Shown: positions 54,275 to 63,970, counted from the first letter of the stretch. The stretch is 64,000 bases of DNA from JABDMH01 sp965223025 (GCA_965223025.1 CBDCVP010000023.1:248001-312000); one strand, 5' to 3'. Notes: generated from the letters alone by a model not told the origin. Made by a program: numbers and translations.

Positions 54275-55936
54275 ATGAAGCAACACTTGAGTATATTCGG
54301 TCGGCTGGCTTTCATTTTTATGATGATATTTTTCGTCGGCTGTCTTTCCCATGAAGGTTCGGATCATGAAACTCGGGACATGAAGAATATTCTTTTTATT
54401 GCTATAGACGATCTGCGTCCAGAACTAGGGTGCTATGGATCTGAAATTGCGGTGACCCCTAATCTAGACCGACTGGCATCTTCAGGGCTCCTATTTGAAC
54501 GCGCATATTGCCAACAGGCCATATGCAGTCCCTCTCGTGCAAGCCTGATGACTGGAGCTCGGCCAGAGACGATAGACATCATTGAGAACTACACATATTT
54601 TCGCGATGTCAATCCAGATATTATCACCTTGCCCCAACATCTGATCGCTCAAGGGTATGAGACTGCCAATGTTGGAAAAGTGTACCATGGGAAATATACC
54701 GACGATGAGCTCTCCTGGAGCCGGAGACCAGCAAAAATTGACATTCAAAAACCGAATTTTCCGGGAGGCTATGCACTAGTCGAAAATCAGCGTATATATA
54801 AAGCCAATAAAGAGGCCATGGTAGAAAAATATGGCAAGGAGGCAAAGTATGGATTAGGCATGGGCCCAGCCTATGAGAATGCCGATGTACCAGATCAGTC
54901 TTATTTAGACGGTTACAACACGGATGTCGCCATTGCCACTATGAAGGAAATGGCCCGAAGTGAGAAACCATTTTTTTTGGGCTATGGCTTTCACCACCCC
55001 CACCTGAACTGGATCACTCCGAAAAAGTATTGGGATCTCTATGATCCAGAAGCAATACCTCTCACGGGTCAGGGAGAGCATCCAGAAGGTGGAGCAGAAA
55101 TGGGTCTACATGCCTCCTTCGAATTGAGGGTACGGCATGGCATCCCAAAGAGCGGCCCGATCGATGCGGAGCTTTCTAGGACTTTAAAGCACGCTTACCT
55201 GGCCAGTGTGAGTTATGTGGATGCGCAGATTGGACGCATGCTTTCGGCCTTGGACGAGGCTGGTGTCCGTGAAAACACGATTATTTTAGTATGGAGTGAC
55301 CACGGTTGGCATCTTGGAGATATGGGTATCTGGGGAAAAGCTACCAATTATGAAATTGCTACACGGGTGCCGATGATGATTTGGACGCCTGATATGCCAG
55401 ACCAGCATCGAGGAAAAAGAACTAGTGCATTGGTTGAGCTCGTGGACATGTACCCGACCCTATGTGACCTAGTAGGAGTTGGAATTCCTGAGCATCTGGA
55501 AGGACAAAGCTTTGCACCGCTGCTGGATGACCCTAACTCAAGGTGGAAGTCGGCAGTTTTCAGCCAGTTTCCATCGCCTGCATTGAGGGAGTGGGCGGCT
55601 AATCCACTATCCCCGGGTATGCGAGAAACTTACTTCGGTCCTCTCATAGAGGAAGTGGAAGCTCGCATCATCGATCAACAGAAACAACACTGGAACCGAG
55701 CATTATTTGAAAACCACCTGATGGGCTATAGCATGCGTACAGATCGCTATCGATTCGTGGTATGGAAAGATCGCAGAAAACCAGACAGCGCACCCATCTA
55801 TCTCGAACTGTACGACCATCAGGTGGATCCTCACGAGACCAGGAATATCGCGGACACTGCATCAGATGTAGTAGAGCAACTTATGGTTCAGTTTCAAGCC
55901 GGGTGGAAGAATTGTAGGGCCATCGTTCGTTTGTAA
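54275..55936 (+). CDS. S1-family sulfatase, iduronate-2-sulfatase-like lipoprotein
   Basis: A 553-residue sulfatase with lipobox FVGC near residue 23. Metal site AIDDLRPELGCYG, formylglycine site C84-S-P-S-R in QQAICSPSRASLMTGARPET. NVGKVYHGKYTDDELSWSR replaces the usual GKWH by GKVYH, as in iduronate-2-sulfatase-like (S1_7 type) enzymes. GYGFHHPHLNWITP, WSDHGWHLGDMGIWGK and TNYEIATRVPM follow. It attacks a different sulfate environment from the GKWH enzymes. The ATG at 54275 was chosen because it begins the lipoprotein signal. It is the last clear PUL gene before the decayed right edge. Confidence 0.92.
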   Translation: MKQHLSIFGRLAFIFMMIFFVGCLSHEGSDHETRDMKNILFIAIDDLRPELGCYGSEIAVTPNLDRLASSGLLFERAYCQQAICSPSRASLMTGARPETIDIIENYTYFRDVNPDIITLPQHLIAQGYETANVGKVYHGKYTDDELSWSRRPAKIDIQKPNFPGGYALVENQRIYKANKEAMVEKYGKEAKYGLGMGPAYENADVPDQSYLDGYNTDVAIATMKEMARSEKPFFLGYGFHHPHLNWITPKKYWDLYDPEAIPLTGQGEHPEGGAEMGLHASFELRVRHGIPKSGPIDAELSRTLKHAYLASVSYVDAQIGRMLSALDEAGVRENTIILVWSDHGWHLGDMGIWGKATNYEIATRVPMMIWTPDMPDQHRGKRTSALVELVDMYPTLCDLVGVGIPEHLEGQSFAPLLDDPNSRWKSAVFSQFPSPALREWAANPLSPGMRETYFGPLIEEVEARIIDQQKQHWNRALFENHLMGYSMRTDRYRFVVWKDRRKPDSAPIYLELYDHQVDPHETRNIADTASDVVEQLMVQFQAGWKNCRAIVRL

Positions 55937-56432
55937 CCATGCATCTTGCCGGGTCATGATGCTTTGCTGTTAATAAGCTAGGATCTTATTGTAGGTGAAA
56001 GTACAGTCGATTATTGCCTCTGTTAGGGATACCCACTCGTGCGGGCAATCTCCTTCGTTTGCGATCCAAGTTGTTTGCCTTTGTGGATGCCTGCACATGG
56101 CTAGGATCTATTTCTCATTTGGTTGTCATATTTGGTCAGTCTAGCCCTGTTACCGAGATCCACCATCGACATAGATTTCGATGCTAAAATCGTATTCGAT
56201 GGATCCGGGCTGGGAGCTAATCGTAAGCCATGGTTCGGAAGTGCGGGAAAATAGAGCACTGACATCTAGCATTTACCTTGACTAGCAATAGGGATATCGG
56301 AAAGATTCACTAGCACTAAGCCATTGATTATCAATGCTCTTAGACCTACTGCCAAAATTAAGTTGCTGGTAAAGTCCTACTTCGTAGAGTTCAATCGTCA
56401 TATGGGTACAACTATTAAACAATATTAAGATT
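55937..56432. other. Intergenic region, no gene seen
   Basis: About 0.5 kb after the last sulfatase. I see no supported reading frame, repeat or hairpin of note. It marks the change from PUL genes to housekeeping-type and decayed genes. Confidence 0.5.
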
Positions 56433-56777
56433 ATGAAAGAATTTATGATGATTTTTAGAAATGAGAAAAATGACGAGCCAAAGCCCTCACCTGAACAGAT
56501 GCAGCAAATGGTGAAGTTGTGGAACGATTGGAGCGGTGGAATCGCAGCCCAAGATAGGTTTGTGAGTACAAATGCGCTTGGTTTTGAGGGACAGACGGTC
56601 AATGGACAATCGGTGGTCTCCGATGGACCCTATGTCGAGGTGAAAGAATACATCAGTGGATATACCATAGTCAAAGCCCAAAGTCTGGAAGAAGCGGTTA
56701 AACTGGCAGAAGGTTGTCCCATATTTGGCAGTGGGGGAACCGTAGAAGTTCGAGATGTGATGGTTTTTGATGTATAG
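56433..56777 (+). CDS. YCII-domain (DGPF-type) small protein
   Basis: A 114-residue cytoplasmic protein with YCII/DGPF features: EFMMIFRNEKN at the start, VVSDGPYVEVKEYISGYTIV and LAEGCPIFGSGGTVEVRDV. Such genes typically sit beside ECF42-type sigma factor genes, and the remains of exactly such a sigma gene lie about 1 kb downstream (57735-58976). The biochemical role is not settled. The reading frame is intact even though its expected sigma partner is broken. Confidence 0.85.
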   Translation: MKEFMMIFRNEKNDEPKPSPEQMQQMVKLWNDWSGGIAAQDRFVSTNALGFEGQTVNGQSVVSDGPYVEVKEYISGYTIVKAQSLEEAVKLAEGCPIFGSGGTVEVRDVMVFDV

Positions 56778-57078
56778 ATGTATCTACGACACTATAGATG
56801 GGTATGGAGAACATCTTAGTGGAGCATGACACAAAGAAATGGTCGGCCATTCTAATTTCCCTGGGGCTAGCTCTGGGCAGGCTTTTTGCTTTTTTGCAGC
56901 GTGCCATGCCCATAGCGCCTTGCCTGAGACAGAATCTCATTGGAATTTCTCAACATTCCGTTATGTCACGCTCTTCCAGTTCCCCCCGGCCATCGTTGTT
57001 TGAAATGCAGGGGATGGGAAATGATTTGGAGGAAGGATAATAAAGAGGTATAATGGGATCGCGAAAATCGTTTTTGAT
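56778..57078. other. Intergenic region containing dispersed repeat copy 2
   Basis: About 0.3 kb between the YCII and DUF2461 genes. Open frames here overlap the repeat at 56879-56976 and have no family resemblance. No gene called. Confidence 0.5.
56879..56976. repeat. Dispersed intergenic repeat, copy 2
   Basis: Related to 52629-52758 (ggctttttgcttt, gcgccttgcctgag, attggaatttctcaacatt and cacgctctt in order), but shorter because it lacks the palindrome-bearing insert of copy 1. Confidence 0.65.
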
Positions 57079-57729
57079 ATGATGTATTTTACGGAGGATT
57101 ATCTCGATTTTTTTCGTGAGTTAGAGAAAAACAATAGTAAGGAGTGGTTTCGGAGTAACATACATAGGTATATTAGCTACGTGAGGGAGCCCATGATCGA
57201 GTTTGTAAAAGATGTTATTTCTGAGATGCAAAAACACGACAATGAAATGGATCCAGATCCAATAAAATGCCTGGGACGGATCAACCGGGATATTCGGTTT
57301 TCCAAGGACAAGACTCCCTATCATCCACATTTATTTGCACATATCACCAAGGGAACTAAGGATAATCCAATCCCAGGCATTGCCTTTAGATTTGGAGCAA
57401 AGGAAGGAGGGATTATGACGGGTTATTATCGTCCATCAAAAGGGAAATTGCAAGATATTAGAAGGAAGATTGGCGGCAATTTAGCTCACTTTCAGTCTTT
57501 AATATCAGACCCAGATTTTATAGAAAAGTATGGTTCCATCAAAGGTGCTGCCTATAAGCGAATTCCGCGGGAGCTTCAAGATATCTATGAGCACGAACCA
57601 CTTATTGCTAATAAGCAATTTTACTATATGAAAGAGCTCGAAGCAGCTGTTGTGCTGTCCAAGGATCTGAAAGAGTCGGTCATCGCATATTGGTTGGCCG
57701 CCAAGCCATTAAACGACTTCTTTGCTTAA
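57079..57729 (+). CDS. DUF2461 family protein
   Basis: A 216-residue protein matching DUF2461 (TIGR02453). Blocks: FFRELEKNNSKEWFRSNIHR, IKCLGRINRDIRFSKDKTPY, HPHLFAHITKG, GYYRPSKGKLQDIRRKI and YKRIPRELQDIYEHEPLI. Length is normal for the family. No function is established. Its stop is 6 bases before the start of the broken sigma factor gene, so they may once have shared a transcript. No signal peptide, so it is cytoplasmic. Confidence 0.88.
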   Translation: MMYFTEDYLDFFRELEKNNSKEWFRSNIHRYISYVREPMIEFVKDVISEMQKHDNEMDPDPIKCLGRINRDIRFSKDKTPYHPHLFAHITKGTKDNPIPGIAFRFGAKEGGIMTGYYRPSKGKLQDIRRKIGGNLAHFQSLISDPDFIEKYGSIKGAAYKRIPRELQDIYEHEPLIANKQFYYMKELEAAVVLSKDLKESVIAYWLAAKPLNDFFA

Positions 57730-57734
57730 GCAAA

Positions 57735-58976
57735 ATGGAGGGTAGTCATTTATTGCCAAATTTATTTAGGACGGAGTACAGCAGAATAGTTTCAGTGCTA
57801 TGTGCTCGGTATGGGTTGACGAATATTGATCTTGCAGAGGACTTCGTTAGTGACTCTTTTTTAAAAGCAGCCGAAACATGGAAACTCAGGGGCATACCGG
57901 AGAACCCTAAAGCATGGCTATATACTGTTGCGAAAAACAATGCCAAGGATTTCTTTAAGCGACGCGATGTTTTCGATCGTCGGGTTATATCAAAGATTTA
58001 TACAGGGAAGCAAGATGTGCACGAGTTTGACATCGATCTTTCCGAGCACAATATAAAGGACAGCCAGTTGCAGATGATTTTTGCCATTTGCGATCCTGTC
58101 AATTCCATCGAATCACAAATTGCACTTGCCTTAAAGATTCTTTGCGGTTTTGGGATTGGAGAGATCGCCAGTGCACTGTTGACCAGCAAGCAGAATATTA
58201 ACAAAAGATTATTTAGGGCAAAGAAGAAACTGCGGGTCAGTGAAACTTCCCATTTCCATGCCATCAAAAATGGAAATGGGAAGCCGGTTGGACAGCGTAC
58301 TGGCAGTGCTGTACCTGTTGTTCAATGAAGGATACTATTCGTCGACCACTTCATATACCATCCGTAAAGATCTATGCTTCGAAGCCGTGCGCTTATTATA
58401 TATCTTGACCGAGAACAGTGAAACTAGTCGAGCCAAGATCAAATGCTCTCATGGCCTTGATTTGTTTTCATTCATCTCGCTTTGATGCGAGGACAAATGG
58501 ATTGGGAGAGCACGTTTTGTACGATGCTCAGGACAAGGATAAGATGGAATCTCGATCTAATTGCTAAAGGAGAAAGCTATCTCGATAAGTCTAGAATCGA
58601 AGGCAGTATAACAAAGTATCACCTAGAGGCTCTCATAGCATTTTGGCATACTAGAGTAATAAGTTCAGATCCTGCTAGCAAAGTGGGACAACATTTTGCA
58701 TCTGTACAATAGACTTTTACAGATTGAGTATTCACCCATTACAGCCCTAAACAGGACCTTTGCTTTGTCCAAGGTAAAGGGGAAGGAGTATCGCCTTGAA
58801 AGAAGCCTTAAAGATTGAGTTAGATAACAATTATTACTACCATTCATTAGTGGCTGAGTTGTACAGCTGGCACGGACCGGGAAAAGGAGATCGAACATCT
58901 AAGCCTAGCACTAGAACTCACGGACAATGATAAGGATAAGCAACTGTTGATGAGGAAACTAGTTAGTATTAGATAG
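57735..58976 (+). pseudogene. Decayed ECF42-type RNA polymerase sigma factor gene
   Basis: The first 190 residues read normally (sigma region 2: LAEDFVSDSFLKAAETWK and NPKAWLYTVAKNNAKDFFKR; region 4: IALALKILCGFGIGEIASAL). The rest is spread over three frames by about six shifts, near 58230-58285, 58435, 58548, 58688, 58795 and 58875. The pieces still match the DUF6596/TPR-like C-terminus of ECF42 factors in order: RLDSVLAVLYLLFNEGYYSS, NALMALICFHSSRFDART, YHLEALIAFWHT, ILHLYNRLLQIEYSPITAL and EHLSLALELTDND, ending at TAG 58974-58976. A functional full-length product is not possible. A truncated sigma-2/4 protein of 197 residues might still be made. Confidence 0.85.
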
Positions 58977-59322
58977 CTTTTGAATACAGCACTAAACCCT
59001 CGCTCTAGAAGCACTCTAAGAGTCCTTAAAAGAGATAGCTTGTTAATTCACCTACCCGGGGTTCTGTGACCAGCACTCACTAAATATGGCCGAGAGCCGT
59101 TAAAGCGCTTGATCTTCTCTCATACGGCGAAGTCAGCCTGACATTGATACTTTGAGTTTGAAAAACAACATTTTATGAGGTTCTGTCATAGGTAGCAATA
59201 CGGGACTCGCTCCACCGGAGAAATTCACACTTGGGTAAGAAGTCCGATCATACATCGCAGTGCTTGCTTGGTGATGACATTTATCGTTCTATCTTTATAT
59301 CCCATGTAAACTTGGTGGTAAT
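58977..59322. other. Intergenic region, no gene seen
   Basis: About 0.35 kb between two pseudogenes. I find no supported gene, repeat or hairpin. It may itself be decayed sequence. Confidence 0.5.
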
Positions 59323-60759
59323 ATGCTCAGACGTGATTTTGTCAATTTAGTACTGCAACAGCTGCCTTGGCTGGTGCAGTAAACGGGGCCCTATGCCAGA
59401 TTTCAGAAATAGCTTATCCACCGGACGTGATAAGTATGGTGGATGGACAAAAAAGAAGTTCAGAGCCACAGGATTTTTCAGAGTTGAAAAGGATAAGTCG
59501 GTGGTGGATTGTTACTCCAGAAGGGAATGCATTTCTGAGTTTTGGTATTAACCATTTGTACCCTGATCTTTTTAAGGGAAGTCACAATGTTGGACATTGG
59601 GAGCAAAGTCTCCGGCTGGATAATATTGAGGACTATGAGAAGTTTCAACCAGCACTTAGAAACTGGTTTCTGAAAGTATGTCGCGACTTTGGATTTAATA
59701 CGGTGGGTGTGCATAACAATTTGCAGATTACCAATGTGCCTGAGCCGGCAATACCCTATGTTCAGAAAATTACGTTTGTGAACATCCCTCATTGGAAATC
59801 AGAAGTTCCTGATGAGGAATTTAGAGATGTGTTTTCGGAAGAATTCAGTGCATCATTGCCGCACTGTTGCCAAAAGCATTGTGACCAGGGTACGCGAGGA
59901 TCCTTATTTATTGGGCTACGCCATGACGGATTGCCCGCTTTTCACAGAAGAGGACTGCCGTGAGAGACCTGATACCATCGGGGGTGCACAAAGGAGATCA
60001 CGCATTGGTTGGCCCAGGAGGTTGAGAAACCTTGAAACAGACAGTCCTGGAAAGCAAGCCTATGTTAACACGATGGCAGAAGTATATAAAGGGCAGATTA
60101 ATCGTTTTAATGAAACCTATGGCACCGAGTTTCTCTCATTTAATGAGCTCGCAGCCGCTAGAAATTGGCGGGTATATACCGATCTGTCCAATGGGAATGA
60201 AACGCGTGATAATATCGAGTTTTTGAAGAAGGTGGTTGAAAGATATTATCAGGTTGCGGGTAAGTCTATCCGTGAGTATGATAAGGATCATATGTTTATA
60301 GGTGATAAACTAAATGCCAACACGGACTCAATCGATACGGTGCTACCGGTGACCAGTAAGTATACAGATATCGTGATGTATCAGATGTACGGAAGATATG
60401 AAGTACAAGCGCCGGGACTTGATAGGTGGAAGCAGGTTGTGGATAAGCCATTTATCAATGGTGACTCAGCTTTTACGATGATTACTGAAGATATGCCCAG
60501 ACCTTATGGACCTGTTGCCGATACACTGGAGCAAAGAGCTGAATGGACTAGAGATTTCATGGAAAATGCCTTTAAACGCTCTGAATTTGTGGGATGGCAC
60601 TACTGCGGTCTGATCGATGCCACCAACAAGCATGCCCGGAAGGCTGATAGACAACATTCAGGATTGATTGACCAATATGGCAATCCGTATCCACTATTAC
60701 AAAAGTACATCAGCCAGTTTACAAAAGATATGTATGCAATCGCTGAAGATGTGGGTTAG
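59323..60759 (+). pseudogene. Frameshifted agarase-like TIM-barrel hydrolase
   Basis: It begins MLRRDFVNLV, a Tat-like start, then shifts frame near 59355 into AALAGAVNGALCQISEIAYP. RWWIVTPEGNAFLSFGINHL and CRDFGFNTVGVHNN are blocks seen in proteins annotated as agarase-like hydrolases. A second shift near 59855 moves the frame again, after which REDPYLLGYAMTDCPLFTEE, IREYDKDHMFIGDKLNANTD and VMYQMYGRY continue to the end at 60759. Reading both frames gives one protein of about 475 residues with no other lesion. The substrate is unknown, and the gene is probably inactive, unless either shift is a sequencing error. Confidence 0.8.
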
Positions 60760-62275
60760 GCAATCCTTGAGAACTATGGTAATGTACGCATTCAGTATCC
60801 TGGTACTCTTAACTATGATTCCCATGGTCAGCTGTACTTCCCAAAGGACACCATCTGCCGTCATGAAAAGCACTCCAGAATCATTGGGAATGTCATCCCA
60901 GGCGATCATGGACTTTATTGAAGCTGCTGAAAGGGAGAGGCCCAATGACCTTCATAGTTTCATACTAATGCGCCATGGCAAAATCGCTGCTCAGGGATGG
61001 TGGAATCCGTATGATTCACAAAACCCACATATGTTGTACTCACTGAGCAAAAGCTTTACATCTACCGCCATTGGAATGGCGCAGGCGGAGGGATTGCTCA
61101 CCATCGATGATCCGGTGATCAGCTTTTTTCCGGAAGTGACTCCTGCAGACCCTTCAGATCATCTGAAATCAATGCGCATTCGTGATCTATTGAAAATGAA
61201 CAGTGGCCATCAGCAAGAACCACGTAGTGCACGACAACATGAAGTGAGTTGGATCGAAGGCTTTTTGGCAGCAGAGGTTGCACACAAACCAGGTACACAT
61301 TTTGTATACAATAGTATGGCCACATTTATGCTTTCGGCCATCATCCAAAAAGTCTCTGGAGAAAGACTGAGGGATTACCTGATGCCACGTCTTTTTGCAC
61401 CTTTGGCTATCGAAGAACCAACGTGGGATCAGAATCCCAACGGGATTGACTACGGGGGTTGGGGGCTGTACCTGCGCACAGAGGACATAGCGAAATTTGG
61501 TCAACTCTACCTCCAAAAAGGGAATTGGAAGGGCAGACAACTTATCCCTGAATCATGGATCAGAGCGGCTACTACTTACCAGACATCTAATGGCAGCGAT
61601 CCCAATTCCGACTGGGAACAGGGCTATGGCTATCAGTTTTGGATGTGTCGTCATGGATTGTATCGCGGTGACGGGGCATTTGGTCAGTTTTGTATAGTCA
61701 TGCCAGATCAAGATGCAGTGCTTGCGATCACCGCCGGTTCAAGCGACATGCAAGCCCTGATGAATTTGGCTTGGGACTATTTGTTACCTGCTCTCAAAGA
61801 TAAGCCTCTAGCCCCAGATCACGTTGCACATCGTGCTTTGGAAGAAAAAATAGCAAGTCTTCATCTCGATCCCGCACAAGGTGAGCGAACCTCAGCCAGG
61901 GCCAAAGAGATCAGTGGAACTACCTACGAATTGGAAGATAATGATTGGGGATTAAAAAGCATCACGTTTCAGTTGCTCAATGAGGCCAGTGTGATCTTCA
62001 CCAATGCTGACAGCAGCTTTACCCTACCCCTCGGCTTTGGAGCCTACGAGATGGGATCCTTCGATTTTCCCCTGGTAGGTAAAAGATCCGTCGCGATTTC
62101 AGCCGGCTGGATGGGGGGAGATACCCTAGCATTAAAAATGTACATGTGTGAGACCCCCCATGGGTATAATGCCAGGGCAACTTTTGATGGAGACCAGATG
62201 GTGCTGGAAAGGGAGTTGAACGTGTTCTTTGGGGGTACTAAGCAGAAGTCAATTAAGGGATCTGCCATGAACTAG
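60749..62275 (+). CDS. Beta-lactamase-fold serine hydrolase, lipoprotein
   Basis: About 508 residues. Lipobox VSC at about residue 29. The SxxK motif is S98-L-S-K101 in MLYSLSKSFTSTAIG, and the YxN motif is in FVYNSMATFML. The fold is class C beta-lactamase/penicillin-binding-protein type, but proteins of this group in Bacteroidota are usually esterases or peptidases, not antibiotic resistance enzymes. The C-terminal 120 residues (from about 390) form an extra beta domain. ATG 60749 overlaps the end of the preceding pseudogene by 11 bases; ATG 60776 is an alternative. A deacetylase or esterase role on algal glycans is possible but unproven. Confidence 0.85.
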   Translation: MWVRQSLRTMVMYAFSILVLLTMIPMVSCTSQRTPSAVMKSTPESLGMSSQAIMDFIEAAERERPNDLHSFILMRHGKIAAQGWWNPYDSQNPHMLYSLSKSFTSTAIGMAQAEGLLTIDDPVISFFPEVTPADPSDHLKSMRIRDLLKMNSGHQQEPRSARQHEVSWIEGFLAAEVAHKPGTHFVYNSMATFMLSAIIQKVSGERLRDYLMPRLFAPLAIEEPTWDQNPNGIDYGGWGLYLRTEDIAKFGQLYLQKGNWKGRQLIPESWIRAATTYQTSNGSDPNSDWEQGYGYQFWMCRHGLYRGDGAFGQFCIVMPDQDAVLAITAGSSDMQALMNLAWDYLLPALKDKPLAPDHVAHRALEEKIASLHLDPAQGERTSARAKEISGTTYELEDNDWGLKSITFQLLNEASVIFTNADSSFTLPLGFGAYEMGSFDFPLVGKRSVAISAGWMGGDTLALKMYMCETPHGYNARATFDGDQMVLERELNVFFGGTKQKSIKGSAMN

Positions 62276-62347
62276 TGAATTATTTTCTGAGTAAATCATT
62301 TTAATAGTAAACTTGAGATTGAAGCACATACATTCAAGGAACACCGA

Positions 62348-63409
62348 TTGACGATTTTAAGAAGTACCGTATTAATAGCATTGGTCCTGCTGGTGATTTC
62401 GTGTACCGTACCTGGCTGCCTCACAGAGAGATGGAGTACCTCCACTGTCGAGATGCGAGGCGAAAGTTTGGTACTTGCTTCCACTTTGCCGGGGAAGTTA
62501 TGCTTTGATGACTTGGTAAAGAAGAGCATCACGATACGTAGTACTTATCTGGCCGATCATCCGAACAGCATAGTTTACAGAGAAGGAGCCGATTACACGG
62601 TCGACTATACGAATGGTGGAATCTCACGGACGATGGATTCGCAGATCCCGGATTACTCCAAACATCCACTTTATCGCAAGAAAGACTTTGATCACACGCA
62701 ATATCCAAATTATTCTAATCTTCCATATTTTGTCTGGGTGGACTACAAAACGAAGAATGGAGAGTCACTCGCGCAGCCCACTGATCAAAGCGACTACCTA
62801 AGAGGTTTTCGTAAAAAGTTGGATAAAGGCACATCAGCTACCATCGTTTCATACGGAAACAGCATCACGGCTGGTGGTGAAGCTTCCTCCATGGAGCTCA
62901 TGTTTCAATTTAGGTATGCAGACTATCTGAGAAACAATTTCCCTAAGGCAAATATAAGCATGGAAGATGTATCCATACCAGGACATACTTCCACCCATGG
63001 CATCGATTTATGGGACGCATACATTGGTAAAACATCTCCAGATCTGGTATTGGTGGGATGGGGAATGAACGATCACAATATTAATGCTAATTCTCCTGAT
63101 CAGCTGCGGGAGAATCTGGTTAAACTGGTGGGCATGATAAAGGAAAAAAAGCACGCTGAAGTCATACTTTTTTCTACATTTCCCCCGCACGATGAGTGGC
63201 AGTACGGAACTCATCGAATGGAGCTCTACTCAGAGGCTACGAGAATGGCAGCCAAACAGGCGCATTGCGCATTTGTCAATGTCTACCAGACCTGGAAAAA
63301 GGTACTGCAAAGGAAAGATCAGTCCTCACTACTGGCCAACAATATCAATCATCCCAACGACTTTGGTCACTGGTTGTATTTACAGTCCTTCATGGCCATG
63401 AGATTTTAA
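62348..63409 (+). CDS. SGNH/GDSL-family hydrolase, probably lipoprotein
   Basis: A 353-residue protein starting at a TTG, with no ATG in frame upstream; the signal (LIALVLLVISCTVPGC) begins at once. SGNH blocks: VSYGNSITAGG (nucleophile Ser, with GNS in place of GDS), LVGWGMNDHN (Gly-x-Asn-Asp) and NHPNDFGHW (catalytic Asp and His). The N-terminal 150 residues form an extra domain with SIVYREGADYTVDY. Such enzymes deacetylate glycans or hydrolyse esters. It follows the serine hydrolase by 72 bases on the same strand. Confidence 0.85.
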   Translation: MTILRSTVLIALVLLVISCTVPGCLTERWSTSTVEMRGESLVLASTLPGKLCFDDLVKKSITIRSTYLADHPNSIVYREGADYTVDYTNGGISRTMDSQIPDYSKHPLYRKKDFDHTQYPNYSNLPYFVWVDYKTKNGESLAQPTDQSDYLRGFRKKLDKGTSATIVSYGNSITAGGEASSMELMFQFRYADYLRNNFPKANISMEDVSIPGHTSTHGIDLWDAYIGKTSPDLVLVGWGMNDHNINANSPDQLRENLVKLVGMIKEKKHAEVILFSTFPPHDEWQYGTHRMELYSEATRMAAKQAHCAFVNVYQTWKKVLQRKDQSSLLANNINHPNDFGHWLYLQSFMAMRF

Positions 63410-63555
63410 TCTGAGTGATAGGAAATGCTGTTGGTCTCATCCAAATTTTTTGGAAGGTCTTTTGGTGGCTCCGTTTTTCGAGTCAGATCATGATCATCAA
63501 GAAGGGATTAAAGGTCTCCCCGCTATATGCCAGGAGGATCAGTCTTCTTTCTTTT

Positions 63556-63620
63556 AGTTAAGGAAGAAATACAGCCGTGATTTTTTGATTACTTTTTCAT
63601 CTAGGAAAAAGTAAAAACCA
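63556..63620. repeat. Palindromic intergenic repeat, copy A
   Basis: Similar to 63908-63970. Shares gaagaaatacagccg-ttttttg and the palindromic core. In this copy TTACTTTTTC (63589-63598 region) pairs with GAAAAAGTAA around ATCTAG, a 10-bp stem. The ACTTTTT-AAAAAGT form is frequent in Bacteroidota intergenic regions. Confidence 0.7.
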
Positions 63621-63689
63621 CTATGCGAGGGATCGACCTATGATAGGGCAAGTTTACTAATGACTCTGGCCTTTCAGTCCTTACTTGTT

Positions 63690-63772
63690 CAACCACTTTG
63701 TGGTTGCGAGAAGAACATGCTGCAACCCCGCACTTTGTACGGGGCTATGCATATTCAATCCCTCCGGGATTG
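63690..63772. repeat. Cluster of three hairpins
   Basis: CAACCAC-TTT-GTGGTTG (63690-63706), CCCCG with a nine-base loop and CGGGG (63726-63744), and CAATCCC-TCC-GGGATTG (63756-63772). Three successive stems within 83 bases indicate a structured transcript or a compound extragenic palindromic element. Confidence 0.65.
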
Positions 63773-63907
63773 GTTAGGGTCTAGATCAGTCCGTTATCTC
63801 ATGCACGGCTTGAATTAAATAGCCCTTCTGATACTTATATACTAGGAGGATTGGCCTTATTTCTTTAGTGGAGAAAGCTCCTAAAACCACTTCGGAGCTC
63901 TCGCAGC

Positions 63908-63970
63908 GTTAAGAAAGAAGTACAGCCGCGATTTTTTGTTTCCTTTTTATCTAGGAAAAAGTAAAAAGCA
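63908..63970. repeat. Palindromic intergenic repeat, copy B
   Basis: Second copy of the element at 63556-63620 in the same orientation: aagaaagaagtacagccgcg, then ttttttg, cctttttatctaggaaaaag and gtaaaaa. Its palindrome is shorter (CTTTTT/AAAAAG). Flanking sequence (aggaggat... ctttctttt) is also partly shared, so the repeated unit may be larger. Confidence 0.7.

Noticed and set aside
60749..62275. Antibiotic-resistance beta-lactamase
   Set aside because: SxxK and YxN are present, but the lipoprotein signal, extra C-terminal domain and length fit the general serine hydrolase group rather than a resistance enzyme.
63690..63772. CRISPR array
   Set aside because: The stems are of three different sequences and there are no regularly spaced identical repeats.
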